From: Candidatus Woesearchaeota archaeon
GTDB taxonomy: Archaea; Nanobdellota; Nanobdellia; Woesearchaeales; UBA11576
Assembly: GCA_018668595.1 (NCBI GenBank)
Contig: JABJCP010000001.1
Coordinates: 62,001 to 126,000 of the forward strand
DNA length: 64,000 nucleotides
Reading direction: 5' to 3'
Below the pieces are notes generated by a model. That model was not told the origin of the DNA. It saw only the letters and a list, made by a program, of their open reading frames with translations, and made no database searches. Both the position numbers and the translations under genes were made by a program. Position 1 is the stretch's first letter; each line of letters opens with the position of its first letter. Below are positions 54,779 through 62,345 of this stretch, in pieces.

Positions 54779-55066
54779 ATGGCAATGGAAGAAGTTAATG
54801 CAGAAGCACAAACTGGTGCTGCTGATGCAATGAAAAATGTTTCAAAAGACGAACAAATTGGTTTTCACAAAGGTGCTTTATCAACTTTAGCAAAAGAACG
54901 AGAAGAGATGGCAAAAATCTTAAATGTTGTAGAGCAACTTATGCAAATGCACATTAGTGCTTTAAAAGAACTTGGTGTTGATTTAGAAGCTATGGCAAAA
55001 CAAGCTCAAGCTGCTCAAGGAGCTCAACCTCAAGGAGAAAATAAACCTTTAGAAGATAATCTTTAA
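54779..55066 (+). CDS. Small helical protein of the palindrome regulon
   Basis: 95 residues; strong ribosome binding site 'TAAGGAGGA'. One long amphipathic helix region (about 28-75, 'KGALSTLAKEREEMAKILNV'), probably a coiled-coil oligomer, and a Gln/Ala/Gly-rich tail ('KQAQAAQGAQPQGENKPLED'). No known family. The efficient translation signal suggests an abundant product. Controlled by promoter P2. Confidence 0.65.
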   Translation: MAMEEVNAEAQTGAADAMKNVSKDEQIGFHKGALSTLAKEREEMAKILNVVEQLMQMHISALKELGVDLEAMAKQAQAAQGAQPQGENKPLEDNL

Positions 55067-55135
55067 AATACTTAAATAAATATAAAAGATAATTTTTAAA
55101 TTTTTTTTACTCTACTTTTTTTAAAAAAAAAACTA

Positions 55136-55184
55136 GGACAGACTTGTCCCACTATTGATTACACAATCAAACTAATGCTTATAA
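55136..55184 (+). promoter_or_regulatory. Promoter P3: palindrome GGAC-N6-GTCC, 29 nt, TTATAA
   Basis: GGACAGACTTGTCC (55136-55149), a 29-nt spacer, then AATGC-TTATAA (TTATAA 55179-55184). The palindrome is followed by CACTAT as in P4, and AATGCTTATAA is identical in both. TTGATT at 55155, 18 nt before TTATAA, also resembles a weak bacterial -35 element. Confidence 0.75.
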
Positions 55185-55189
55185 ATTCA

Positions 55190-55245
55190 CAACTCCTAAC
55201 AGTAATTAAGAAAAAACGTGTGGAAAAAAATGCACACAGGAGTTG
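55190..55245 (+). promoter_or_regulatory. Inverted repeat that would bury the ribosome binding site of 55253
   Basis: CAACTCCT (55190-55197) is complementary to AGGAGTTG (55238-55245), which contains the Shine-Dalgarno AGGAG; inside, GTGTG (55218) pairs with CACAC (55233). If transcription starts about 7 nt after TTATAA the hairpin forms; with archaeal TATA spacing the left arm is not transcribed. Confidence 0.5.
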
Positions 55246-55252
55246 AAAAAAA

Positions 55253-55930
55253 ATGACAGAAGAAACAAATTATCAAACAGAACTTGATTATGCTGATATT
55301 TTTAAAAAAATAAAAGATGATCAACCAAAAAGATCTAACAACATCGCATTAGGAATGCTTGATCGCATGGTTCAATTCATGTATAGTGATAAAGTAGAAA
55401 AAGATGAACATGGAAATGTTAAAGATTTTAGACTAGACCAAGGACAAGCAAAAGATCTTTCAAAAAATTTAATGCAGTACTTAACTGGAGAAGTTATGCA
55501 ACAACTTACAGGTCAAACTTATGATCCTAATTCAGGCGGAGATGAGTTAATGATTAAAAATGTAGTTCAACAATTTACAGGACTCAGCGAAAACACACTT
55601 ACTGATTTTGTAAAAGATAAAGAACTTACAATGGAAGCTATGGGTCAAATCTCAGGAAGTCCGGGACAATCATGGGCAGGGTCTGAAAAAGAATATTGGG
55701 CTCAAACATTCGACAAAGATCTTAAAGATGAACAAGGAAGAGTTGGACTTGAAAATTATCTTAATGAAAAATTCGGAGATGTTGGAATTAAAACAAACAT
55801 TGGCGAATATAAAACAGGTAAAGAAGTTATGGCAGATATTGAAACGCTTGCTACAAAAGGAGTTGGTCAACCTGACAAATATGTTGCAGCAAATCCTCAA
55901 AAATACAGTTTGATTGGAGAAACTGCATAA
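55253..55930 (+). CDS. Unknown acidic protein of the palindrome regulon
   Basis: 225 residues, Gln/Asp/Lys-rich, no signal peptide. 'NIALGMLDRMVQFMYSDKVE', 'MQYLTGEVMQQLTGQTYDPN' and 'FTGLSENTLTDFVKDKELTM' look helical; the C-terminal third ('LNEKFGDVGIKTNIGEYKTG') looks mixed. No family recognised. Controlled by promoter P3; the double-HTH gene at 56021 follows 90 nt later without its own TATA box and is probably cotranscribed. Confidence 0.65.
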   Translation: MTEETNYQTELDYADIFKKIKDDQPKRSNNIALGMLDRMVQFMYSDKVEKDEHGNVKDFRLDQGQAKDLSKNLMQYLTGEVMQQLTGQTYDPNSGGDELMIKNVVQQFTGLSENTLTDFVKDKELTMEAMGQISGSPGQSWAGSEKEYWAQTFDKDLKDEQGRVGLENYLNEKFGDVGIKTNIGEYKTGKEVMADIETLATKGVGQPDKYVAANPQKYSLIGETA

Positions 55931-56020
55931 TAACTAAAAAATTAAATTTTTTTAAATTTTTATTTTATTTAATTCAAACACGCACACAAAAACAAGAAAA
56001 AAAGAAAATTAAAACAAAAA

Positions 56021-57130
56021 ATGGATGCAAAAATTTATAATTTCGGAACTGGAAATGTAACTCAACCAGATAAGTACACTAAATACGATTCAAGTACTGG
56101 AAGTTATGCAACAAGAAATTCTGATTCTCACGACGATGGAATTGCAGGAATGATTGAAGGTATTGTAAATTCAACAATTCAAATCCCATTTAATGAACCA
56201 AAAGCAGTAATTGCTAAAGGTTTGGAAACTGTTGCATATAGTGCAGCTCAAGAAAAACCTTATACATTAAAAGAAGCAAAAGGAAAATTTGAAAAATATT
56301 TCTTTGAAACAAAACTTAGAGATAACTATGGAAACATTGCTCAAGTTGCTAGAGTTACAGGAGTCAATAGAAGAACTATTCATAGAAAAGTTAATGAGCT
56401 TGGACTTGCAGAAGTTGTTGATGGTTATCGTCCTCAAAAAGAGCAAGAAAAAGTAGATTCTGTTAGAGAATCAAAGAGTTTGTTTAGTGAAGATGTTGTT
56501 GCAAACACAATCAAAGAAACCATAAGCGGATTTAAAGATAGTTTACACCCTCAAGTTTATACTAAAATTGAAACAGGCATTGATACTCTTGCAAAAGAAA
56601 TGACCACTAAATTAAATAATCAGAATTATGGAATCACAAATGAAGAAAGAATCAATACTATTTATGATAATATCCAAACATCTAACTTAAAAGATGCCGA
56701 AAAAGAATTCGAGAAAAACTTTGTTTACTCAACATGGGAAGCAGCAGGTTTTGATAAAAAGAAAACTGCAGATTATCTTGATATTGATGTTAGAAGTTTG
56801 AATAGAAAAATTTCAGATTTTGGATTAAATGAAAATAACAACACAAACAACAATGCAAACAATAATCCTAACAATGTAGATAATACTCTTGCTCAATATT
56901 ATGCTAGTAAAGAAGAAGAAAAAGAAAACGCAGACTCGAATTTAACAAGTGCAGAAAAGTTAGATACTCCTCAAAACGACACATATACAGACAAAGATAG
57001 TGAAAACCTTGCAGATGTTGTGGATTTAACAAAAATAAAAAAACAAAAAGATGACAAAGAAAAAATTAAAGATAATGATAAAATGTCAGATTTAGATCGT
57101 CTTAAAACTTTATTATCAAAAGCTGCTTGA
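56021..57130 (+). CDS. Double Fis-type HTH protein B
   Basis: 369 residues. HTH1 is at 81-130 ('FETKLRDNYGNIAQVARVTG', 'VNRRTIHRKVNELGL') and HTH2 at 221-269 ('FVYSTWEAAGFDKKKTADYL', 'IDVRSLNRKISDFGL'). The second lacks the usual GN and is more diverged. The linker 'VANTIKETISGFKDSLHPQV' matches protein A. The C-terminal 100 residues are Asn-rich then charged. No ribosome binding site. It lies inside the cluster with four palindromic promoters and is the best candidate for their regulator. Confidence 0.83.
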   Translation: MDAKIYNFGTGNVTQPDKYTKYDSSTGSYATRNSDSHDDGIAGMIEGIVNSTIQIPFNEPKAVIAKGLETVAYSAAQEKPYTLKEAKGKFEKYFFETKLRDNYGNIAQVARVTGVNRRTIHRKVNELGLAEVVDGYRPQKEQEKVDSVRESKSLFSEDVVANTIKETISGFKDSLHPQVYTKIETGIDTLAKEMTTKLNNQNYGITNEERINTIYDNIQTSNLKDAEKEFEKNFVYSTWEAAGFDKKKTADYLDIDVRSLNRKISDFGLNENNNTNNNANNNPNNVDNTLAQYYASKEEEKENADSNLTSAEKLDTPQNDTYTDKDSENLADVVDLTKIKKQKDDKEKIKDNDKMSDLDRLKTLLSKAA

Positions 57131-57205
57131 AATTAAACTATTTTTTCTTATTATTATATATTATTAATTAAATTTATTTTCTAAATTAGATCACTATATA
57201 ACCCC

Positions 57206-57254
57206 GGTCAAATTTGACCCACTATATTCTATTCTCGTCGATAAATGCTTATAA
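57206..57254 (+). promoter_or_regulatory. Promoter P4: palindrome GGTC-N6-GACC, 29 nt, TTATAA
   Basis: GGTCAAATTTGACC (57206-57219) is a perfect 14-bp palindrome, followed by CACTAT, a total of 29 nt, then TTATAA (57249-57254) in the same AATGCTTATAA context as P3. Half-sites are GTC..GAC rather than GAC..GTC. Confidence 0.75.
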
Positions 57255-57257
57255 CTG

Positions 57258-57308
57258 CCTGTGACATAATACTTATTAGGCAGAAAAACACTGCACTAAA
57301 GTCACAGG
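57258..57308 (+). promoter_or_regulatory. Inverted repeat overlapping the ribosome binding site of 57318
   Basis: CCTGTGAC (57258-57265) is complementary to GTCACAGG (57301-57308), which runs into the Shine-Dalgarno AGGTGA. An alternative stem, CTGCCT (57255-57260) with AGGCAG (57278-57283), would exclude it. Placement relative to the TATA box mirrors the repeat at 55190-55245. Confidence 0.5.
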
Positions 57309-57317
57309 TGAAAAAAT

Positions 57318-57938
57318 ATGACAAAAAGATATGGAAATTCAAATACAAAAAAATATGGTGGAAGCAATACTGGTTACACAGGGAAAAAAAAGAGCGGAAA
57401 AAGAGGAAATAAAAGAGGTGATACGTCCCCTTTAGATTTGAATGCAGATGATTTAAAAAAATTATTAGCAGAAATCCAAGAAGAACAACAAGAATTATAT
57501 GGTGGATTAAATGCACAAGCAAGTACAAATTATGCTCCAGGAACAAATGAACTTGGATCATATGGCGCTGCAATGCAAGCAACTCCTTGGGATCGTTATA
57601 GAGCTTTCTTCGAAGGAGGTGCTACAAATTCATATGCTCAAGAAGGAAAACCTATGGAATTTGATTTAACCCCTCAAGGAAATCCTGGTGCTTATGCAGG
57701 AGGACTAGAAGGAAAAATGCCAAGTGCAATGCCAGGATATGATCCTAACGCGCAGCAAACTTCAGAGGCAATTCAAGTAACATACAGAGGTCCCGACGGT
57801 ACAACATATAATATTAGTGCGACTAGTCCTCAAGGAAACGGGCAAGATCTTGCAAGAAATGTTACTGATACTTTGTATGGTCTTTTGAAAGGCTATGATA
57901 AAGGCGGAAAAAGTAAAGGTTCAAAAGGTTACAAATGA
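57318..57938 (+). CDS. Gly/Tyr/Gln-rich low-complexity protein
   Basis: 206 residues, ribosome binding site 'CAGGTGA'. N-terminus basic and Gly/Tyr/Lys-rich ('YGNSNTKKYGGSNTGYTGKK'), a short helix ('DDLKKLLAEIQEEQQELYGG'), then Gly/Pro/Gln/Tyr-rich sequence and a basic Gly-Lys end ('GLLKGYDKGGKSKGSKGYK'). Composition suggests a disordered, RNA- or self-associating protein. No signal peptide. Controlled by promoter P4. No family recognised. Confidence 0.6.
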   Translation: MTKRYGNSNTKKYGGSNTGYTGKKKSGKRGNKRGDTSPLDLNADDLKKLLAEIQEEQQELYGGLNAQASTNYAPGTNELGSYGAAMQATPWDRYRAFFEGGATNSYAQEGKPMEFDLTPQGNPGAYAGGLEGKMPSAMPGYDPNAQQTSEAIQVTYRGPDGTTYNISATSPQGNGQDLARNVTDTLYGLLKGYDKGGKSKGSKGYK

Positions 57939-58008
57939 AAAAAGTAAATAAATACTTTTTATTTTTTTATTTAACTATATTCCATTTAATTATATCGATT
58001 TTAAAAAA

Positions 58009-58027
58009 TTTTCAAAAACATTGAAAA
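58009..58027. promoter_or_regulatory. Operator TTTTCAA-N5-TTGAAAA upstream of antitoxin gene
   Basis: A 7-bp perfect inverted repeat with a 5-nt centre, 25 nt before TTTATATAAG, the TATA box of 58094. The same arms with the same spacing recur at 58846-58864. Confidence 0.7.
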
Positions 58028-58093
58028 AAATCCATTAAAAACACCACAAAATTTATATAAGATTATGTCTTACTTAGTCTTACAGGTGATTTT

Positions 58094-58357
58094 ATGGAAT
58101 CTATAACCATCAAAGTTGATGACCGATTATTAAAAGAAATAAATAATTGCACAAAATTAGAATATAGCACAAAAACCGAATTTATTAGAGCTGCTATACG
58201 AGATAAAATAAAAACCCTAAATAAAGAAAAAGCAATGACTGATCTTTTAAAACAATTTGGAAAATCTAAATCAAAAACAACAAATACAGAAGAACGAAAA
58301 ATCAGAGAAAAAGTAGGTAAAGAATTTGCTAAAAAATTTGGAATTGATTTGAAATAA
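58094..58357 (+). CDS. Ribbon-helix-helix antitoxin
   Basis: 87 residues, 'CAGGTGATTTT' upstream. 'ESITIKVDDRLLKEINNCTK' gives the RHH beta strand and first helix, followed by 'YSTKTEFIRAAIRDKIK' (second helix); this is the Arc/MetJ/CopG class. The C-terminal part is Lys-rich and probably binds the toxin. The toxin-type gene lies convergently 17 nt beyond its stop rather than downstream on the same strand, an uncommon order. Confidence 0.85.
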   Translation: MESITIKVDDRLLKEINNCTKLEYSTKTEFIRAAIRDKIKTLNKEKAMTDLLKQFGKSKSKTTNTEERKIREKVGKEFAKKFGIDLK

Positions 58358-58374
58358 CATTATAAAATCAAAGC

Positions 58375-58791
58375 TTAAATTAATTCTTCAGGTAAAGCCA
58401 CGTCGACAATATCTAACAAAAGTTGAAAGTGATTATCTCTTGTTACCAACAAAGCAAAATTGTCCCTAGAAATAATTGCATGAAGAGCATCTCCAAACGC
58501 CACATTTCTTTGTTTAGAAATTAATGCTGCTTCTTTAGCTTGAATTTCAGAAATATTAACTTTAATTAACTGTTTTTTAGAACCTACAACATCAAGAATT
58601 GCTTTGATTTCTTCGGCAGAATATTTTATTTGTAATTCTTTCACAACAAAATCAGAATACAATATAAAATCTCCATCTTCAAAAATTTTATTAATCAACA
58701 ATAATGCGAATTCTCCTAATGGTTTAAATTTATCAATTCTATTTTCATAATAGTCTCGCCATATACAAGTGTCAAAATAAAAATTTACCAT
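58375..58791 (-). CDS. PIN-domain ribonuclease toxin
   Basis: 138 residues. 'FYFDTCIWRDYYE' (first catalytic Asp), 'VVKELQIKYSAEEI' (Glu), 'GDALHAIISRDNFALLVTRD' (the D-x-x-H-A and final acidic residues) define the PIN fold of VapC-type RNases. Start without ribosome binding site; TATA-like 'GCTTTTATTC' about 29 nt upstream. Preceded by the same inverted repeat as the RHH gene. Confidence 0.87.
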   Translation of the reverse strand: MVNFYFDTCIWRDYYENRIDKFKPLGEFALLLINKIFEDGDFILYSDFVVKELQIKYSAEEIKAILDVVGSKKQLIKVNISEIQAKEAALISKQRNVAFGDALHAIISRDNFALLVTRDNHFQLLLDIVDVALPEELI

Positions 58792-58845
58792 AACTTATTA
58801 ATTCAAAAATCAGAATAAAAGCTTTTCCCTAAAAAAACATATGAA

Positions 58846-58864
58846 TTTTCAACAATATTGAAAA
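58846..58864. promoter_or_regulatory. Operator TTTTCAA-N5-TTGAAAA upstream of toxin gene
   Basis: Identical arms and spacing to 58009-58027, about 55 nt before the PIN gene start. A single RHH protein could control both convergent promoters. Confidence 0.7.
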
Positions 58865-58884
58865 ATTTTCGGAACATATAACCC

Positions 58885-59445
58885 TCAAACTCCATAAACT
58901 CTAAAATCCATTCCCCCAATCATTATTTTCTCAAGTAAATTTAAATTTAATGGTAAAAATAAATTGTTCATAACTACAATCTTTGTTCCTTTTTTTAATT
59001 CTTTTTGTAATTTTCCCTCGAGTTGATATAAATAATTATCAGGATTAATAAAAACAAAATCATAATCCCCTAAGTCCATTTCTAAAAAATCTTTTTGTTC
59101 AATTTTTATTTTATTTAATTCTAGTTTATTAGAAATCTGCCCTATTACTTTTTTACTCTGATTAAACAATTTATTATCTAATTCAACTCCTAAAGAATCT
59201 AAAAATAAAGATGCTACTGCGATAACACAGCCATCTCCACTTCCAAGATCAATAAATTTAGAAAATTTATCAAGTTCTATTAATTCAAAAAAATCAAATA
59301 ATAATTGCGGATCTGCCATTGCCCAATATCCTGCTCCTTCCAAAGTATGTTTAGCAGGCACGTTTCCTTCATCAACAAATGTTTCATAGAATTCAAAATA
59401 TGCTTGTTTGATTATTTCAAGTTTTTTTTCGTTTTCAGAAGTCAT
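58885..59445 (-). CDS. SAM-dependent methyltransferase
   Basis: 186 residues. Class I Rossmann motif I 'FIDLGSGDGCVIAVASL' (about 70-86), the acidic residue binding the ribose in 'LGVELDNKLF', and 'YDFVFINPDNYLYQL' at the motif IV place. Small, without a clear substrate domain. The target is unknown; the NPDNY sequence resembles the NPPY class acting on amino groups but is altered. Last gene of the minus-strand run from 63860. Confidence 0.75.
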   Translation of the reverse strand: MTSENEKKLEIIKQAYFEFYETFVDEGNVPAKHTLEGAGYWAMADPQLLFDFFELIELDKFSKFIDLGSGDGCVIAVASLFLDSLGVELDNKLFNQSKKVIGQISNKLELNKIKIEQKDFLEMDLGDYDFVFINPDNYLYQLEGKLQKELKKGTKIVVMNNLFLPLNLNLLEKIMIGGMDFRVYGV

Positions 59446-59501
59446 TTTAAAATTTTAAATATCTTCTAAGATTAAATAATAAACTAATATTATTTAATAA
59501 T

Positions 59502-61580
59502 TTATTCCATAGGTAAGTCTGACCAAAAGCCCCATTCTTCACTAGGCCTATATTGTCCAACAATGTACGGTGGCGGCGTTGTTCGTCCAAAATAACTATT
59601 TTGTACATCACTAAATACTGCACCTCCTCCTCCCGATCTTGCTGCACTATATATTGGAGATCCAAATGCTTCCCAAGTTCCAGTCATGAGTTCTCTTAAA
59701 TCTCCATGTCCTTCTGAACTTAATGACGTTACTCCTTTGTCTTTTAAATATTCTACTGCTTCTACAACAGGGAGGATTCCTTTTCCAACACCTAAGTGAG
59801 AGTGTGATCTTCCAAAACCATCAACAACGTGTATATTTCCTATTACTTCATCCTCGCCCAGAGCTTTTACTTCACCCATATACCATTCTCTAAATCTTGC
59901 GATTCTATGTTCTTCTGTTTCTCCTTGTTCTGGTTTAAAATATTTATACCACATCCCCATGTGAGCAGTATCAAGTGTTGCTTTAATGTGAGTTTTTGCA
60001 AACTTTGCTGCTTCTTCTTTGGTCATATTAGGATCTCTATCTAAGTTATCAATATAAATCGGAGTTCCATCATCATTTATTCGTCCTGCAGGATCAGCTA
60101 TTTGTTCTGCTGTTAATCTATTTATCATTGTTTTTCTTGCAGTTTTAACAAGTTCAATTAATTCTCTTGGATGACTTCCATATCCCATTTCTGGAAATAT
60201 GTTTTCAGGAGTTAAATAAATTGGATTACATTTTTTTGCTTTAGTTTCTCTCATTGCATAAACTCCTAATTCTGCTAATGAATTTACACTTTTATTTAAT
60301 CCATACTCATCAAGAAATTGTGCATTTTCAACAAGATCTTGTACTTGTCTTGCTCTTTGTCTTCCAGATACTGCAGTTTCTCGACCATAAGCAATTTGTC
60401 TTAATACTCCATTTAATTGTTTTTGTAAATGTTCTGTTGGAAGTTTTAATTCTCCAGGAGGAAGCATAGGACCAAATTGTTCACGGAATCTATGAGTTAA
60501 TTCTTCTTTTTTTTCTTCAGAGGATTGTGCTTCAATATTTCTCCAAAACTTTATCGCATCTTTTATTTTTTCTAATTGGTCTATCCCTTTATAATAATGC
60601 TGCTCAAATTCTCTTGCACTTCCAAGTGAACTAGAAATTTCTGCATCATGCATTTTTTTGAAAAATGATCTTACTAATTGTCTTTCAGTAAGTTCTGGTC
60701 TTTGAGCCATTTCTTCTTCTTTGTACTTTTCAAAAGTTAGTTTTCTTGTTGCAATATTTCCTTGTTTATCAAAATCCCAAACAGGAACTAAAAATCGTCT
60801 TACTTCTGGATCTGTTAAATCTTTTATTTTTCCATCTTCATCAAATTTATCTTCATATCTTTCTTTCCAAAACTCATCTACTACATATTTATCATTTTCA
60901 TCCTTTAACCATTTTTTTCCATCGGGCGCTCTAGGATCATCAGGATCTTCTCTTTGTATCGGAACCCATAATTCTTGATCTTCTTTTATTGTTACAAGTT
61001 TTCCAGACCTTGGATCTATTAAATGGTGTTGTGCTTCTTTTTCTTCTCCAGGATATCCCCAGAATTTTCCTTTTGTATGTTTTCCATGTGCAATTGATCT
61101 TGGAAATTCTCCTGTGTGAATTACAATCGATCCTCCGCCTGCAACATCTGCTGCAAAGTCTACATGTTTTTTTATTTCTTCCATTGCTCTGTAACGTTCT
61201 GATTCTGAAAATCCTTCTCGGGTTTGTCCACTAAGATTTGATACTACTTGATGCGGTACGTGTACCGAGGTAATTTCTGCTTCATTTATTTTAACTAATT
61301 GTTTTATTTCTTCTCTTTCTTCTTTACCATACTCTTCTACTTCTCCACCACCAACCATTCCTCCAGGTATTGGTTGAAGTTCTATTCTCGACACACCATC
61401 TCTTAATGCTGCACCAATTGACTGAGTAAATCGTCCTGCTTGCGATCCATCAATTACTGTTTTTCCAATTTCCTTAGTAGAAATTTTTGGTTTTCTTGGT
61501 TCGTCTGCCTCAGCAGTTGGACTAGTATAATATCCAGAATCCATGGAGTGATAATTTCCTCCCGCATTAAATATAGCCAT
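59502..61580 (-). CDS. Large protein with xylose-isomerase-like TIM barrel
   Basis: 692 residues. Barrel-like blocks: 'QSIGAALRDGVSRIELQPIP', 'ITSVHVPHQVVSNLSG', 'GGGSIVIHTGEFPRS', 'IYLTPENIFPEMGYGSHPRE', 'IKATLDTAHMGMWYKYF' and 'IGNIHVVDGFGRSHSHLGVG', which follow the AP-endonuclease-2/xylose isomerase pattern of His/Asp/Glu metal ligands. Large insertions (about 180-400) and a Gly/Pro-rich tail make it twice the usual length. Start by ATG without strong ribosome binding site. Possibly a sugar isomerase or a DNA-repair-like enzyme; substrate unknown. Confidence 0.6.
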   Translation of the reverse strand: MAIFNAGGNYHSMDSGYYTSPTAEADEPRKPKISTKEIGKTVIDGSQAGRFTQSIGAALRDGVSRIELQPIPGGMVGGGEVEEYGKEEREEIKQLVKINEAEITSVHVPHQVVSNLSGQTREGFSESERYRAMEEIKKHVDFAADVAGGGSIVIHTGEFPRSIAHGKHTKGKFWGYPGEEKEAQHHLIDPRSGKLVTIKEDQELWVPIQREDPDDPRAPDGKKWLKDENDKYVVDEFWKERYEDKFDEDGKIKDLTDPEVRRFLVPVWDFDKQGNIATRKLTFEKYKEEEMAQRPELTERQLVRSFFKKMHDAEISSSLGSAREFEQHYYKGIDQLEKIKDAIKFWRNIEAQSSEEKKEELTHRFREQFGPMLPPGELKLPTEHLQKQLNGVLRQIAYGRETAVSGRQRARQVQDLVENAQFLDEYGLNKSVNSLAELGVYAMRETKAKKCNPIYLTPENIFPEMGYGSHPRELIELVKTARKTMINRLTAEQIADPAGRINDDGTPIYIDNLDRDPNMTKEEAAKFAKTHIKATLDTAHMGMWYKYFKPEQGETEEHRIARFREWYMGEVKALGEDEVIGNIHVVDGFGRSHSHLGVGKGILPVVEAVEYLKDKGVTSLSSEGHGDLRELMTGTWEAFGSPIYSAARSGGGGAVFSDVQNSYFGRTTPPPYIVGQYRPSEEWGFWSDLPME

Positions 61581-61671
61581 TTTCTTTAAAGTTGTTCATT
61601 AAAAGTTCATTAAAGTTTATCATTAAAATTCATCATTAAAAATCATAATTAAATTTTTTATTAAATTTGCT

Positions 61672-62331
61672 TCATCTTCCTCGTCGATCAAACCAATTAG
61701 TTTTATATCCGATTTCTTTTAAGATTTTTCTTGTTGCAATAAGTTTATCTAACGCTTCTTCATTTTTTTGATATAATCCTTGTCCAGTTTCTATTTGATG
61801 AACAACAGCCTCATATTCAGTTTTTACTTGTTCATATAATTCTTTGATAGTGTCCTCATATTCACTAGATAATGTCCCATTATTTGCTTTTTGTTGCCAA
61901 TCGTCAAGAGCATTGTAAAGTTTAGGACTTGTTAAATATTCTACAGAGCCATAATCTACTACTTGTGATTGTTCCAACTCAAGTTTTATTTTATGTTTTT
62001 TTATTGAATCCTCAAGATCATCACCAGATAATTCTTCTCCAGTTAAATCACCAAGTTCTGATTCATCCACTTCTTTTTTTTCATCTTCTTCCTTTTTCTT
62101 GTCAGATATTTCGCCTAAGCTTTCATCGAGTAATTTTTCTGTTTCTTCTTTTTCTTTTTTTATTTTCTCTTCTTCTTTTTTTCGTTTATCTTGTAGTTCT
62201 TTTAGTTTTTTCACTCTTTCTTGAAGAGGTAATTTTTTAATTTCGTCTAAAGTTAACTCTTTTGAATTTTTTTCAGAATTATTAATAGATTCAGTTTCAG
62301 AGCTTGTCTGATCTTTTTTTTCATCAGCCAT
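61672..62331 (-). CDS. Charged helical protein, unknown
   Basis: 219 residues, 'GGGGTTG' upstream. N-terminal half is Glu/Lys coiled coil ('LQERVKKLKELQDKRKKEEE'), then an acidic stretch, and a C-terminal helical domain ('KLYNALDDWQQKANNGTLSS' to 'YKTNWFDRRGR'). No motif. It begins 14 nt after the stop of 62346 and is clearly in the same operon. Confidence 0.6.
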   Translation of the reverse strand: MADEKKDQTSSETESINNSEKNSKELTLDEIKKLPLQERVKKLKELQDKRKKEEEKIKKEKEETEKLLDESLGEISDKKKEEDEKKEVDESELGDLTGEELSGDDLEDSIKKHKIKLELEQSQVVDYGSVEYLTSPKLYNALDDWQQKANNGTLSSEYEDTIKELYEQVKTEYEAVVHQIETGQGLYQKNEEALDKLIATRKILKEIGYKTNWFDRRGR

Positions 62332-62345
62332 TTTTCAACCCCAGT

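Noticed and set aside
55155-55184. TTGATT-N18-TTATAA as a proven sigma-70 promoter
   Set aside because: The -35-like hexamer is absent from the other three promoters of the group, and P1 fits an archaeal leaderless start, so it is kept only as an alternative reading.
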